64,000 nucleotides of DNA from positions 1,781,001 through 1,845,000 of the forward strand of contig NZ_CP071794.1 of assembly GCF_017498565.1 (NCBI RefSeq). Direction: 5' to 3'. This DNA comes from Parasphingorhabdus cellanae. GTDB taxonomy: Bacteria; Pseudomonadota; Alphaproteobacteria; Sphingomonadales; Sphingomonadaceae. Made by a program: the position numbers and the translations under genes. Positions 48,425 to 58,023 of the stretch are shown one piece after another (position 1 is the stretch's first letter; each line of letters begins with the position of its first letter). Below the pieces are notes generated by a model. That model made no database searches, was not told the DNA's origin, and worked only from the letters and a program-made list of their open reading frames with translations.

Positions 48425-49852
48425 ATGGCTCAAAACGGCACGAAATTGCTGATGTTAATCGATGATGAGCCGGCACAATGCCGGTTAATATCTGCTCTCG
48501 CATCCCGGGCTGGCTATCGCACCATATTCGCGCGCGATGCCGAAACCGCTATTGCCACATTGGGCACGCAAGACGGGATGATGCTGGACGCGATCATCCT
48601 TGACCATTGGGTGCCGGGATCCGAAGCAACCGAATTGATCGCCGAGCTGAAATCCCGCCGTCCAGCCCTGCCGATATTGATGCTCACCGCCGTTGGTTCG
48701 ATTACCGAAGCGGTTGATGCGGTTCGCGCTGGGGCAACCGATTATCTCATCAAGCCAGTTGCACCGGAACAAATGCTACAGGCGCTGACCGCAGCGGTGG
48801 AAAGCTCCAAGGAAACCGGCGAACTTCAGCCGCTGACCGAGAAAATTTCGGCGCCGCTGGAATTTGAAGAAATTGTCGGCGCAGCACCCGCCTTTCGGGC
48901 CGCGCTCGCCATTGCCGCCAAGGCCGCACGGGCGCGTGTTCCGGTTCTGATTGAAGGCGAAGGCGGTGTCGGTAAAGAAGTCATCGCCGATGCCATTCAC
49001 GCGGCGAGCCCGCGCTCCAAACTCCCGATGCTGAAGATAAATTGCGGTGCAATCACCGGCAACTTGCTCGATTCGATCCTGTTCGGACATGAAAAAGGCG
49101 CGTTTACCGGTGCCTTTGACCGCAAAATCGGCCTGTTGCAACAGGCGGAGGGCGGTACAATATTCCTGGATGAAGTGGACCGGATTCCGCCGGAAACGCA
49201 GGTTCGCTTGCTCCGTTTTTTGAAGACATCCGAAATTCAACCGCTTGGCAGCCCCAACAGCTATCAGATTGATGTCCGCATCATCGCCGCGACCAACCGG
49301 CGGTTGGAGAAGGAAGTCGGCAAGGAACGATTCCGCGAAGATCTCTATTACAGCATGAATGTCGTGCAGCTCACCATCCCGCCGCTACGCGATCGCACTG
49401 GTGATATTCCAGCGCTTGCGCGGCATTTTCTGGCTCGGCTTGCGCACCAGCCGGGGCTTCGCAGTCTCGGCATTACCGATGAAGCGCTGAACCTGCTGCG
49501 CAGTTATCAATGGCCGGGCAATGTCCGCCAGCTGCAAAGCGTTTTATTTCGCGCTGCTGTCATGTGCGACCGTGATGCACTGACTTGTGATGAATTTCCG
49601 CAAATCGCTTCGTTCGTGGCCGATTCTGGTGACACCCCGTCGCATTTATCCAGCAGCCCCGAAGGCATTGGGATAACGCTTTACAAGGAAGATGGGAATT
49701 TGCGGCCGCTCGAAGAAATTGAAGCGGACGTCATTCGCCTTGCCATCGGCCATTATCGCGGCCGGATGACCGAAGTCGCGCGCCGACTTGGCATTGGTCG
49801 GTCGACTCTTTATCGCAAATTGGCCGACCTGGGAATCGACAACGCCGCTTGA
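48425..49852 (+). CDS. NtrC-family sigma-54-dependent response regulator
   Basis: 475 residues. Receiver domain with Asp13/Asp14, phosphoacceptor Asp60 (ILDHWVPG) and Lys110 (LIKP). AAA+ domain with Walker [15 protein letters not shown] loop (contact with sigma-54), Walker [11 protein letters not shown], and R-finger [14 protein letters not shown] sequence. C-terminal Fis-type HTH ([19 protein letters not shown]). I start at the ATG at 48425; the frame is open 10 codons further. No sensor kinase is adjacent, so the signal is unknown. Confidence 0.93.
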   Translation: MAQNGTKLLMLIDDEPAQCRLISALASRAGYRTIFARDAETAIATLGTQDGMMLDAIILDHWVPGSEATELIAELKSRRPALPILMLTAVGSITEAVDAVRAGATDYLIKPVAPEQMLQALTAAVESSKETGELQPLTEKISAPLEFEEIVGAAPAFRAALAIAAKAARARVPVLIEGEGGVGKEVIADAIHAASPRSKLPMLKINCGAITGNLLDSILFGHEKGAFTGAFDRKIGLLQQAEGGTIFLDEVDRIPPETQVRLLRFLKTSEIQPLGSPNSYQIDVRIIAATNRRLEKEVGKERFREDLYYSMNVVQLTIPPLRDRTGDIPALARHFLARLAHQPGLRSLGITDEALNLLRSYQWPGNVRQLQSVLFRAAVMCDRDALTCDEFPQIASFVADSGDTPSHLSSSPEGIGITLYKEDGNLRPLEEIEADVIRLAIGHYRGRMTEVARRLGIGRSTLYRKLADLGIDNAA

Positions 49853-49950
49853 TCGAGACACCGTCAACGCGCGCTCACTTGCACAGCGCAAGCGAATTGC
49901 TTCATCTTCTAAGTTGATGTTTAACGCGCTACTCCCTAAGTCTAGCGAAT

Positions 49951-50553
49951 ATGAAAAACATCCAATCTCCATTCTCGATTAGCATTGCCCTCACTGCGGC
50001 TGTGCTTCTGTCCTCTTGCGGCAAACAGGAAGCTGTTGGCGACGTTCCTTCCAGCGATGAACTGGCCAAACAGGCTGATGCCGCAAGCAAAGCCATTCGC
50101 GATGAAGAGGCCGCCGCTAGTGCCGAAGGCGCACCGGTTGTCGATAGCGCAGAAATGACCAGCTATGCGAATGCGCTGCGCGGTTTTTCGATCATGGTGC
50201 CAAAAAACTGGGCCATTGATGAAGCCGCCAGCGATGACAATGGCCAGGTATTTAATGACGCAGATTCAAAAGCCACGCTAACCGCTGGCTGGATAGAGAA
50301 TCGCGAAGATGCCGATCTGACCGCCGCAGTCAAAACGCTGGAAGAGGCCGGGGAAGGCATGACCGGCGATTATGTCAATGAAAACGAATATCGCGCCTCT
50401 GGCTTTATCGAAGAAGGTAGCAAAACGGCCCAGCGCATATTGCGCAAACCCGATGGCACCATGATCAGGGCCATAGTAACTTATCCTGCCGATAGCGCCG
50501 AAGCGGTCGATCCGCTGGCCCAACAAATATTGGATAGCCTGACGCTGCAATAG
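49951..50553 (+). CDS. Putative lipoprotein, hypothetical
   Basis: 200 residues. Lipobox LLSSCG with Cys at residue 24 marks a lipoprotein. Residues 30-65 are acidic and alanine-rich. The rest (YANALRGFSIMVPKNWAIDE, then alternating strands) resembles PsbP/DUF1795-type domains in outline, but I am not sure. Convergent with the helicase gene on the right. Confidence 0.75.
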   Translation: MKNIQSPFSISIALTAAVLLSSCGKQEAVGDVPSSDELAKQADAASKAIRDEEAAASAEGAPVVDSAEMTSYANALRGFSIMVPKNWAIDEAASDDNGQVFNDADSKATLTAGWIENREDADLTAAVKTLEEAGEGMTGDYVNENEYRASGFIEEGSKTAQRILRKPDGTMIRAIVTYPADSAEAVDPLAQQILDSLTLQ

Positions 50554-50588
50554 CGGAATTCGCAAAAATGCAGTTTTGAAAACTTGGC

Positions 50589-51950
50589 TTAACGATCCAG
50601 TTTCGCGTCCAGAAAACCTGGAACTGGCCCGTTCCAACCATCATCATCCGCATCATCAACGGGCTGTGACTTAGGTGACGGCTTAGGTGGTTTTGAAGAT
50701 TTCTTCGGGCGACTTTTTGTATCCGTCGCCTGATCGTCAGAACGCTGTTGTTTGGGCTTGTCGGTTTTTGGCTTGCCAGCAGCAGGCTTTTCTGGGGCGG
50801 GCTTTTTGCCGCCCTGCTTTTTCTCGGGCTTGACCGACTTGCTGTCACGTACCGGCAATTTCATTCCGGTCAGCTTTTGGATGCTGTCGACATGCTCATC
50901 ATCGCGCTTGGTGACAAAAGTTATCGCAACGCCGGTTGCGCCGGCACGACCGGTCCGGCCGATTCGGTGAATATAATCATCGGGATGCCACGGGATATCG
51001 TAATTGACGACATGGCTGACGCCTTTGATATCTAGCCCGCGGGCCGCGACGTCAGACGCGCACAAGATATTGATTTCGCCCGATTTAAAGCGTTCCAGCT
51101 CCGCAAGACGCGAGCTTTGATCCATATCGCCATGGATTTGTCCGGCGTCGAATCCATCTTTACGCATCTGCTGACACAGGTCACGAACTTCGGTTTTGCG
51201 GTTGCAAAAAATGATCGCGGTGTCGACGCCCTCATTGTCCAATATGCCATAGAGCAGCTTGCGCTTGGCTTTCGGAGCAACATGGATGATCGATTGGTCA
51301 ATCGAGGTGTTGGCGGTGGCCGGTCTGGAAACTTCAACCGATTTTGGATTATTGAGAAACTGGTCGGACAATTTCTTGATCGGTGGCGGCATCGTCGCCG
51401 AAAACAGCATCGTCTGCCGGGTCGCCGGCAATTTCGAACAAATTTCCTCGATATCGGGAATGAAACCCATGTCGAGCATCCGGTCCGCTTCATCGATGAC
51501 CAGCAATTCACAGCCGGACATCAAGATGCGTCCGCGTTCAAACAGGTCCATCAAACGGCCTGGCGTCGCAATCAGAACATCCACGCCTTTTTCCAGATCC
51601 TTGACCTGATCCCCCATCGAAACACCACCGATGAGCAATGCCATGCTGAGGTTATGGTTCTTACCATATTTTTCAAAATTTTCTGCAACTTGCGCCGCCA
51701 GTTCCCGGGTTGGTTCCAGAATCAGCGACCGCGGCATCCGCGCGCGCGACCGGCCATGTGCCAATATGTCGATCATCGGCAGGACAAAGCTTGCCGTCTT
51801 TCCGGTACCAGTTTGCGCGATTCCGATAATGTCCTTCATCATCAGCACCGGCGGAATGGCCTGCGCCTGAATCGGCGTCGGTTCATCATAGCCTGCATCG
51901 GCTACCGCTTTTAACAATTCATCAGAGAGGCCGAGGTCGGCAAATTTCAT
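50589..51950 (-). CDS. DEAD-box RNA helicase (RhlE-like)
   Basis: 453 residues. The Q motif near residue 1-25 (FADLGLSDELLKAVADAGYDEPTPIQ), AQTGTGKTASFVLP Walker A, PTRELAAQ, TPGRLMDL, VIDEADRMLD (DEAD), SAT, and in domain 2 VATDVAARGLDI-like, ARGLDIKGVSHVVNYDIP and HRIGRTGRAG. The C-terminal 90 residues are a lysine/proline-rich basic tail for RNA binding, ending in WNGPVPGFLD. Start at 51950. It acts in RNA remodelling, perhaps ribosome assembly or decay. Confidence 0.94.
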   Translation of the reverse strand: MKFADLGLSDELLKAVADAGYDEPTPIQAQAIPPVLMMKDIIGIAQTGTGKTASFVLPMIDILAHGRSRARMPRSLILEPTRELAAQVAENFEKYGKNHNLSMALLIGGVSMGDQVKDLEKGVDVLIATPGRLMDLFERGRILMSGCELLVIDEADRMLDMGFIPDIEEICSKLPATRQTMLFSATMPPPIKKLSDQFLNNPKSVEVSRPATANTSIDQSIIHVAPKAKRKLLYGILDNEGVDTAIIFCNRKTEVRDLCQQMRKDGFDAGQIHGDMDQSSRLAELERFKSGEINILCASDVAARGLDIKGVSHVVNYDIPWHPDDYIHRIGRTGRAGATGVAITFVTKRDDEHVDSIQKLTGMKLPVRDSKSVKPEKKQGGKKPAPEKPAAGKPKTDKPKQQRSDDQATDTKSRPKKSSKPPKPSPKSQPVDDADDDGWNGPVPGFLDAKLDR

Positions 51951-52090
51951 AATATTTCCGGAAAATAACGGTGCAATATTGCACAATTAGCAGGCGTGTA
52001 AAAGCCGCATCGGGGGATGGTGCCAAACATCACTTTTGTCAAGTTATCTAGCGTGTTGGCCTCGTCAGCAAACCGCCGCTATGCCTACGG

Positions 52091-52585
52091 TCATTCCGGC
52101 ACCAACAACCGGAACCGGTCAATCTCACATTTCGACCCGGTGCGCGAATGCAATATGTCCCGGTCTGCGCAGATTTTCCCGTCACTGGATTTCTCCATAT
52201 AAAAGCCGGAATAAAAACTGCGCGCCTGGCATTTTTTTTCCAGCCGGGCACGGATTTGCTTACGATCTTTTGTCACCAGATCGACGTAACGCTTGCCAAA
52301 TCTTTGCACGCCCAGGATGTTATTCATCGGCAGGCATTTGCCTATCTTCTTTTGTGTGTAGGTCGGCGGCTCGGATCGGCGGTTGATGTCAGCCAAAGCC
52401 GAAGAGAAAACGTTACGCCGGCGAGGCACCCGGATAATGACCCTTTTCTCTATGCGGACTTGCGCAAATCGGCGCTCTACAGGCGCTACAAATATACCCT
52501 CGGGATCAGAAAGACCGTCAGTTGCCGGCGGTTCCTCGGCAATGGGCGCGGCTAACAGCAATGATCCATAGAGAAAAAGACTCAC
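52091..52585 (-). CDS. Hypothetical protein with N-terminal signal-like segment
   Basis: 164 residues. N-terminal hydrophobic segment MSLFLYGSLLLAAPIA suggests export. Four cysteines spaced widely (GKC, KKC, GKIC, SKC) with basic stretches. Not recognised. It ends about 140 bp from the helicase start and is divergent from the FAD oxidoreductase gene. Confidence 0.65.
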   Translation of the reverse strand: MSLFLYGSLLLAAPIAEEPPATDGLSDPEGIFVAPVERRFAQVRIEKRVIIRVPRRRNVFSSALADINRRSEPPTYTQKKIGKCLPMNNILGVQRFGKRYVDLVTKDRKQIRARLEKKCQARSFYSGFYMEKSSDGKICADRDILHSRTGSKCEIDRFRLLVPE

Positions 52586-52725
52586 TGAAAACCCCTAGTT
52601 ATCATCGCCAAGCCTATAACAACGCCGATTGAACATTTGATGAACTATCGTGTCCACTGGTATATTGGTGTTTTCACATAAAGCATCTATATTCGTAATT
52701 ATCCTGAAAATAGCCGGAGCAAATC

Positions 52726-54177
52726 ATGTCGGAAACACCCGATTGGCTGAATAACATGGCAGAAATCGTGGGACCAAAAGGTTTTACGCGTGCCGCGGAA
52801 GACATGCAGCCATGGCTGACCGATTGGCGCGGGCGCTATACTGGCAAAGCGCATGCGCTGGTTTCGCCAGCGTCTACCGCGGAGGTTTCGGCGATTGTAA
52901 AAATTGCGCATGCCCATTCGGTTGCGTTGGTACCGCAAGGCGGAAATAGCGGCATGGTCGGCGGCGCGACACCCGATAGCAAAGGACAATCAGTTTTATT
53001 GTCCCTGCGCCGGATGAACCGGATTCGGGAAATCTCGGCAGGCAGCCAGCTGACAGTTTGCGATGCTGGTGTCATATTGCAAAACCTTCATGCAGCGCTG
53101 GATGAACATGGCCAAAGATTCCCGCTGACATTGGGCGGCAAAGGATCGGCAACCATTGGCGGACTGGTATCGACCAATGCGGGGGGCACACAAGTTCTGC
53201 GTCACGGTACAATGCGGGCGCTGGTCGCCGGACTGGAAGCGGTTTTGCCCGATGGCTCGATTTACGATGGGCTGGCGCCACTGAAAAAAGACAATCGCGG
53301 CTATGACCTGAAGCAGCTGCTGGTCGGCGGTGAAGGCACCTTGGGTATTGTCACGGCGGCAACGCTGAAAACCGTTCCTGCCCTAATTGATCGATGCGTG
53401 GCATGGGCCGGTGTTTCGTCCCCGCAAGCGGCGTATAAGCTCTTTCAGTTTCTCAACGCACGCGAGAGCCAGTCGCTGGAGGGCTTTGAAATTATCCCAA
53501 AATCCTGCCTAGACGCTGTGCTTACCCATATTCCTGATACCCGCGCCCCGCTTGAGCCAGCCGCGCCCTGGAATGTGCTTATTGAAATTATTCGCGATCA
53601 ATCCGATTCTATCGACCCGCGCGAGCTGACCGAAAGCCTGCTAGCCAAGGCGATGGACAAGGGGCTGATTAGCGATGCCGCAATCGCCGCCAATGAAAGT
53701 CAGGCCGAAGCCTTTTGGAAGATACGCGATTCAATCTCGGAAGCCGAGCGCGCCGATGGACCGGCCTTGCAGCATGATATCAGTGTGCCTGTCGCGCAAA
53801 TGGCTGATTTCATTACCGAAGCTGGCGCGAAAATCGAAGCCCGCTTTCCCGGTACCGAGGTCGCAGCCTTCGGTCATATGGGTGACGGCAATGTCCATTT
53901 TCACGTCAAGGCTCCTCCGGGCACCAGCGGTCCGCAAGATTGGATGTCCCAATCCGCGCAGGTGATCTCGCCGATGGTTCATGATCTGGTTATAGCCTCC
54001 AATGGCTCCATTTCGGCAGAACATGGTATCGGCCAAACCAAACGCGATGAGCTTGGCCGCCTATCCAGTGATGCGCGTATGTTAACGCTCCGCGCAATCA
54101 AGACCGCCATTGATCCCAAAAACATAATGAATCCGGGCAAGCTAGTTCCTCTTGCGTCGAACACGCCAGCCTCTTAA
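52726..54177 (+). CDS. FAD-binding oxidoreductase (D-2-hydroxyacid dehydrogenase-like)
   Basis: 483 residues of the vanillyl-alcohol oxidase/GlcD fold. N-terminal FAD-binding part with ALVPQGGNSGMVGGATPD, GGLVSTNAGGTQVLRHGTMRALVAGLEAVLPDG and GEGTLGIVTAATL. C-terminal substrate cap with GHMGDGNVHFHVKAPPG (a metal-binding GHxGDGNxH) and SAEHGIGQTKRDEL. These match the D-2-hydroxyglutarate/D-lactate dehydrogenase group. Substrate not determined. Confidence 0.9.
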   Translation: MSETPDWLNNMAEIVGPKGFTRAAEDMQPWLTDWRGRYTGKAHALVSPASTAEVSAIVKIAHAHSVALVPQGGNSGMVGGATPDSKGQSVLLSLRRMNRIREISAGSQLTVCDAGVILQNLHAALDEHGQRFPLTLGGKGSATIGGLVSTNAGGTQVLRHGTMRALVAGLEAVLPDGSIYDGLAPLKKDNRGYDLKQLLVGGEGTLGIVTAATLKTVPALIDRCVAWAGVSSPQAAYKLFQFLNARESQSLEGFEIIPKSCLDAVLTHIPDTRAPLEPAAPWNVLIEIIRDQSDSIDPRELTESLLAKAMDKGLISDAAIAANESQAEAFWKIRDSISEAERADGPALQHDISVPVAQMADFITEAGAKIEARFPGTEVAAFGHMGDGNVHFHVKAPPGTSGPQDWMSQSAQVISPMVHDLVIASNGSISAEHGIGQTKRDELGRLSSDARMLTLRAIKTAIDPKNIMNPGKLVPLASNTPAS

Positions 54178-54226
54178 AGCGACTGCAACAGATTTATATA
54201 TTTTAGTCTATTTTCGGAGAACCCAT

Positions 54227-55006
54227 ATGGCCAGCGCGCCTCAAGCCCAAGCTCTTCCTATGTTTTACAAGGACCTCGTTCCGCTCAACTCCAAGGAACA
54301 TGCCAAGTGGAAAGTGAAAGGTCTCGATGATGCATCGTTCATGCAGGAACAGCATGCGATTCCGTTGACGATTGACGAATTTTCCAATGCAGCGCGCAAT
54401 TATCCGATCGTCTTTTCAGTCGGCGAAAATAGTGTTCCGTTGATCTTGATGGGCCTCAACGAAGGCGTGAATACTTTCATGGGCGAAGATGGTCGGTTCA
54501 ATCAACCTGCTTACGTTCCCGCCTATGTTCGCCGCTATCCCTTCATGCTCGCCAAATTACAGCCAGACGCCGATGAGCTGTCACTCTGCTTTGACCCCAC
54601 TACAGGCGCGATTGGCGACTATAAAGACGGCGAGCCGTTGTTCGATAAAGATCAACCTTCTGAGAAAACCAAGAGCATATTGGAATTTTGTGAGCAATTT
54701 GAACAGGCAGGCCAACGCACTGGTCAGTTTGTGGAAGAGCTCAAAAAACTGGACCTTTTGATGGAAGGCGAAGTCGCTATTCAACAAACAGGTGTCGAAA
54801 AGCCATTTGTTTATCGCGGGTTCCAAATGGTCAACGAAGAGAAGCTCCGCGACATGCGCGGCGACGAATTACGCAAGATCAACCAGAACGGGATGTTGCC
54901 ATTGATTTATGCACATCTTTTCTCGTTGCAAATCATGCGGGAAGTCTTTGCCAAACAGGTTCAGGCCGGAAAAGTACCTCAGGTAACAGAGGCTCCGACC
55001 GTTTAA
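54227..55006 (+). CDS. SapC family protein
   Basis: 259 residues: FYKDLVPLNSKEHAKWKVKGL near the start, FSNAARNYPIVFSVG, PAYVRRYPFMLAKLQPDADELSLCFD in the middle, and the LPLIYAHLFSLQIMREVF end are the SapC signature. The family is typical of sphingomonads and usually lies near TonB receptors; none is adjacent here. Function unknown. The ATG at 54227 has GGAGA upstream; the longer frame starts inside the FAD gene. A strong terminator follows 260 bp later. Confidence 0.9.
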   Translation: MASAPQAQALPMFYKDLVPLNSKEHAKWKVKGLDDASFMQEQHAIPLTIDEFSNAARNYPIVFSVGENSVPLILMGLNEGVNTFMGEDGRFNQPAYVPAYVRRYPFMLAKLQPDADELSLCFDPTTGAIGDYKDGEPLFDKDQPSEKTKSILEFCEQFEQAGQRTGQFVEELKKLDLLMEGEVAIQQTGVEKPFVYRGFQMVNEEKLRDMRGDELRKINQNGMLPLIYAHLFSLQIMREVFAKQVQAGKVPQVTEAPTV

Positions 55007-55159
55007 ATCTTATACAATCAACCGATAGAAAATATCATCATCCGATGAGAGCGGCGGAATAAAACACCGCTGCTACTGGTATTTGAGGGGCTAGCCGGAG
55101 GGCTTGTGCGCCATAGACTTGGAAATCACACGAAATCGGATCAAATATTCCTGATTGGG

Positions 55160-55298
55160 TCTTGCAACTCGTTACATAAGCGACCACATTACGAGTCGTA
55201 CGGGTCTATCTCCCCCGATTGGACCGGTACGGGCATTCTCAGAATGCCACCTCCCTGAACCTTGGCCACCTCGCCGAATTGGCGAGGTGGTTTTTTTT
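55160..55298 (+). ncRNA. Candidate small RNA with terminator
   Basis: A region with no open frame that ends in a strong intrinsic terminator. Ahead of the terminator there is a hairpin GGCATTC-TCA-GAATGCC (55232-55248), a weaker ACTCGT/ACGAGT stem (about 55168-55195), and unpaired pyrimidine motifs CTATCTCCCCC and CCTCCC that could pair with ribosome binding sites, as in some alphaproteobacterial sRNAs. The start is not known and no promoter was clear. It might also just be the SapC 3' untranslated region. Confidence 0.4.
55266..55298 (+). terminator. Rho-independent terminator
   Basis: CCACCTCGCC-GAATT-GGCGAGGTGG followed by eight T residues. A perfect 10-bp stem. It ends transcription from the left (SapC or a small RNA). 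Confidence 0.93.
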
Positions 55299-55318
55299 CG
55301 ACTTGACCGGTACCTGTT

Positions 55319-56206
55319 TCATTCCGCGGCAAGCAGAAACTGGCCACTAACCTGATCCGCTAGCCGCCTTGACAAATTCTCGATGTGATCCGCCATCATA
55401 GATATTTGATCACCCGGTTCCCGCAAAGCCGCGTCCAGATAACAGGCCCGATTCACCTCTAATTGCAGCGCATGAATGTCCGCTTCCACCTTGCTGTGCC
55501 GCTCCAAGATATAGCCGCCCGCATAGGGGTGATTCAGCCGCGCTGCGATGCCCGAACGGCGAAATAAAGCAAGGCTGAGCTCTGAATAACGCGACCCCGC
55601 ACTACGCCCGAAACGGTCGCCGATGACGATATCAACACTATCATCTTCATCTAACGGGGGCATACTATGTAGATCCAATAAAATAGCGCCACCGAATTTC
55701 CGGCGCATATTCTCCAGAATCGTAGTGATATTGCTGTGATACGGCTCATGATCACATTCTAATCGGTTGCTTATGTCTTCCCACGCCCATTTTTTTTTCC
55801 ACAGAGTGCCAATACCGTGCAAACGGCTTGGGACAACGCCCAATCCGCCGCGCACTTTTCGGCTGGGTGTCGGCAGTTGCGAGGATGACAGCCCGACAAC
55901 CATAGCTGTATCGATTTCCGACCTATTGCGATTCAAATCCACCCAAGCACGCGGTCGACGGGCTATGATGGCGGGAAAACCGGCGGCAATAGCCGAGCTA
56001 GCGAGACGGTCCGCATAACGGTCTTCCAACCGCAACAAATGTGTTGCTGGCACGGCAAGATTCTCCACAATCTCCTCTGGGTAGAGCCGTCCAGCATGCG
56101 GGACGCTAATCAGGAGGGGAAATTGCAAATCATCGATGTTGTAGAATGAAAAAGGTCCATCATAGGGCTCTGATTGCAGCAAGTTATCGTCGATTTGATC
56201 AGGCAT
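55319..56206 (-). CDS. N-formylglutamate amidohydrolase (HutG family)
   Basis: 295 residues: VPHAGRLYPEEIVENL, RLEDRYADRLASSAI, RRPRAWVDLNRNRSEID and LLDLHSMP match the family, whose metal ligands are the His and Glu residues in these segments. Family members remove the formyl group from N-formylglutamate or open N-formyl/peptidoglycan-type amides. Divergent from cpdR, as in many alphaproteobacteria. No hut operon in the window, so histidine catabolism is not implied. Confidence 0.9.
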   Translation of the reverse strand: MPDQIDDNLLQSEPYDGPFSFYNIDDLQFPLLISVPHAGRLYPEEIVENLAVPATHLLRLEDRYADRLASSAIAAGFPAIIARRPRAWVDLNRNRSEIDTAMVVGLSSSQLPTPSRKVRGGLGVVPSRLHGIGTLWKKKWAWEDISNRLECDHEPYHSNITTILENMRRKFGGAILLDLHSMPPLDEDDSVDIVIGDRFGRSAGSRYSELSLALFRRSGIAARLNHPYAGGYILERHSKVEADIHALQLEVNRACYLDAALREPGDQISMMADHIENLSRRLADQVSGQFLLAAE

Positions 56207-56336
56207 GATGCTCCACTCGTTAGGATGCTCAATATCGTAAAAAAACCGCCGACAGAACCAAATTATTAAGAGATTTGCGCCTAAAAGCCATATTAGGCAT
56301 AAGCAGTATAATATTTTTAGTTGATATTGATAGGGA

Positions 56337-56726
56337 ATGACTCAACCGATGATCAGAATTCTTCTTGCAGAAGATGAGCAAGCAATGCGCGAACATCTGA
56401 CCCGTGCATTGACCAAGTCCAATTATGACGTTGTCGCGGTTGATCGCGGGACGGCAGCACTGCCTTATCTTGAAACAGAGAAATTCGACTTGCTGTTGAC
56501 CGATATTGTCATGCCAGAAATGGACGGGATTGAGTTGGCACAGCATTGCGCCAAAATTTCGCCCGATACCCAGGTCATGTTCATTACCGGCTTTTCAGGT
56601 GTTACCCTTCGCGCAGGCGAGTCTGTTCCCAAAGCAAAAATTCTTTCGAAACCGTTTCATCTTAAGGACCTGGTTCTCGAAGTGCAGCGGCTATTTGAAC
56701 CGGATAGTATCGGCGAATTGAATTAA
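56337..56726 (+). CDS. cpdR: Cell-cycle response regulator CpdR
   Basis: 129-residue stand-alone receiver domain. Acidic pocket Asp/Glu (AEDE), phosphoacceptor Asp in LLTDIVMPEMDG, conserved Lys in ILSKPFH. Length, the VMFITGFSG segment and the location between a HutG-type gene and tRNA-Val match CpdR. In Caulobacter, unphosphorylated CpdR recruits ClpXP to the cell pole for cell-cycle proteolysis. The start at 56337 is close to GGGA; an ATG at 56349 is an alternative. Confidence 0.9.
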   Translation: MTQPMIRILLAEDEQAMREHLTRALTKSNYDVVAVDRGTAALPYLETEKFDLLLTDIVMPEMDGIELAQHCAKISPDTQVMFITGFSGVTLRAGESVPKAKILSKPFHLKDLVLEVQRLFEPDSIGELN

Positions 56727-56769
56727 GTCTTGCACCCTGTCTAGGGGCTAGCTAGACGGCCTGCAGCGT

Positions 56770-56844
56770 GGGCGTATAGCTCAGTGGTAGAGCACTTCGT
56801 TGACATCGAAGGGGTCGGGAGTTCAACTCTCTCTACGCCCACCA
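56770..56844 (+). tRNA. tRNA-Val (anticodon GAC)
   Basis: Acceptor stem GGGCGTA/TACGCCC, D arm TAGCTCAGTGGTAGAGCA, anticodon loop TGACATC with GAC, T arm GTTCAACTC, and an encoded CCA end. 75 bases. No phage integrase or att repeat next to it. Confidence 0.97.
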
Positions 56845-56861
56845 TTTTTCGAATTTTGTGA

Positions 56862-57902
56862 TTAAGCTGCAAGCGCAATATGCGCGGCCAGGTCCCGGCT
56901 TGGGGAACGACCATGCCACGCGGTGTAGGCGCGGGTAAATGCGCTCAGTTCACTATAACCCAATTTTGTGGCAATCTCGGAAAGAGACCTTGTGCCTTCC
57001 AGGAAATAGAGTTGGCAGGCATCCCGGCGCACGCGTTCCAATATTTGACGAAAAGAAGCTCCTTCTGCGACTAGTTTGCGGCGCAGGGTGCGTTCAGCCA
57101 TGCCAAAAGTTTCGGCCGCGGCGTCCAAACTAAGTCCAGATTTGTCCAATAGGTAGAACAGATAATTATAGCTGAGATCCGCCAGCAGCATTACCTGCTT
57201 TTCATCGGGCTGAGACTCGTCAAAATGTTCCCGAGCCGCCTCCACCACCATCCGGTTTCGCAGAGGATTGGATAGAAGCATCACGTGCGGATAGAACTCG
57301 AGATAAGTCTGCGATTGATTGAAAAAACAAGGGACATGCAGGGGGTGATTCTCAGTGCGACCAAAATCATCACAAGTCTTCGGTTCGCGATGTTTGAAAT
57401 AGGCCGCCTTAATGGGCGGGAGCCCGCCGCCTGTTATCTGAGCACCGATGTACGACAAGATTGAAAAGATAAGGAAGATAAGGTCTTTCCCAGCGCTGGA
57501 AGTTGGATCGCACACCATACGACAAGTTGAGGCAGTCTGCTCCCATCTCAGCAGCGGTCGGTTAGTGCCAAAATCAACAGCTGCCGCTGCCGCTTGCATT
57601 ACATCTTGAACCGTTTCACCAAACATCGCGGTGTAACCGATGTCCGAAAATCCTGTCGGTATCATCTCATGCCCGATGTCGGGGAAGATATTGTCGCGTT
57701 CAAGTTCGTGAACCGTGGCTTGGTATAATGCGGTTATGGCATCGCTATCGAAACGCGCTTGGGGATCGCGCAACTTGAAGTCTGTAACATTTAGTGCAGC
57801 TAATAAAACTGGCTTGCGCGCGCCGAGATCTTGGCAACTACGGAAAACCTTGAATAAAAATTGCGACGAAACGCTTATATCGTCTAAATTAGTCTGCCCC
57901 AT
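56862..57902 (-). CDS. AraC family transcriptional regulator (OruR-like)
   Basis: 346 residues. N-terminal 230 residues are the arabinose-binding-like/OruR type sensory domain (DIGHEMIPTGFSDIGYTAMFGETVQDVM). C-terminal AraC HTH with LSLDAAAETFGMAERTLRRKLVAEG and ATKLGYSELSAFTRAYTAWHGRSP. It follows fabH by 120 bp in the same direction. The regulated genes are unknown. Confidence 0.9.
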   Translation of the reverse strand: MGQTNLDDISVSSQFLFKVFRSCQDLGARKPVLLAALNVTDFKLRDPQARFDSDAITALYQATVHELERDNIFPDIGHEMIPTGFSDIGYTAMFGETVQDVMQAAAAAVDFGTNRPLLRWEQTASTCRMVCDPTSSAGKDLIFLIFSILSYIGAQITGGGLPPIKAAYFKHREPKTCDDFGRTENHPLHVPCFFNQSQTYLEFYPHVMLLSNPLRNRMVVEAAREHFDESQPDEKQVMLLADLSYNYLFYLLDKSGLSLDAAAETFGMAERTLRRKLVAEGASFRQILERVRRDACQLYFLEGTRSLSEIATKLGYSELSAFTRAYTAWHGRSPSRDLAAHIALAA

Positions 57903-58023
57903 TGCAACAGCTAGGAGCAGCAGGTTTAAAAGCTCAACGCTCTTTCGACCAAGATGTAAAATTGACGACGAACAGGTCGTTTACATTATATCGAGTGAGA
58001 TAATGGCTCTGATGCTTAGATTT

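Noticed and set aside
56770..56844. tRNA-Val as a phage integration site
   Set aside because: No integrase and no duplicated tRNA 3' end nearby; the neighbourhood (HutG, CpdR) is the conserved chromosomal one.
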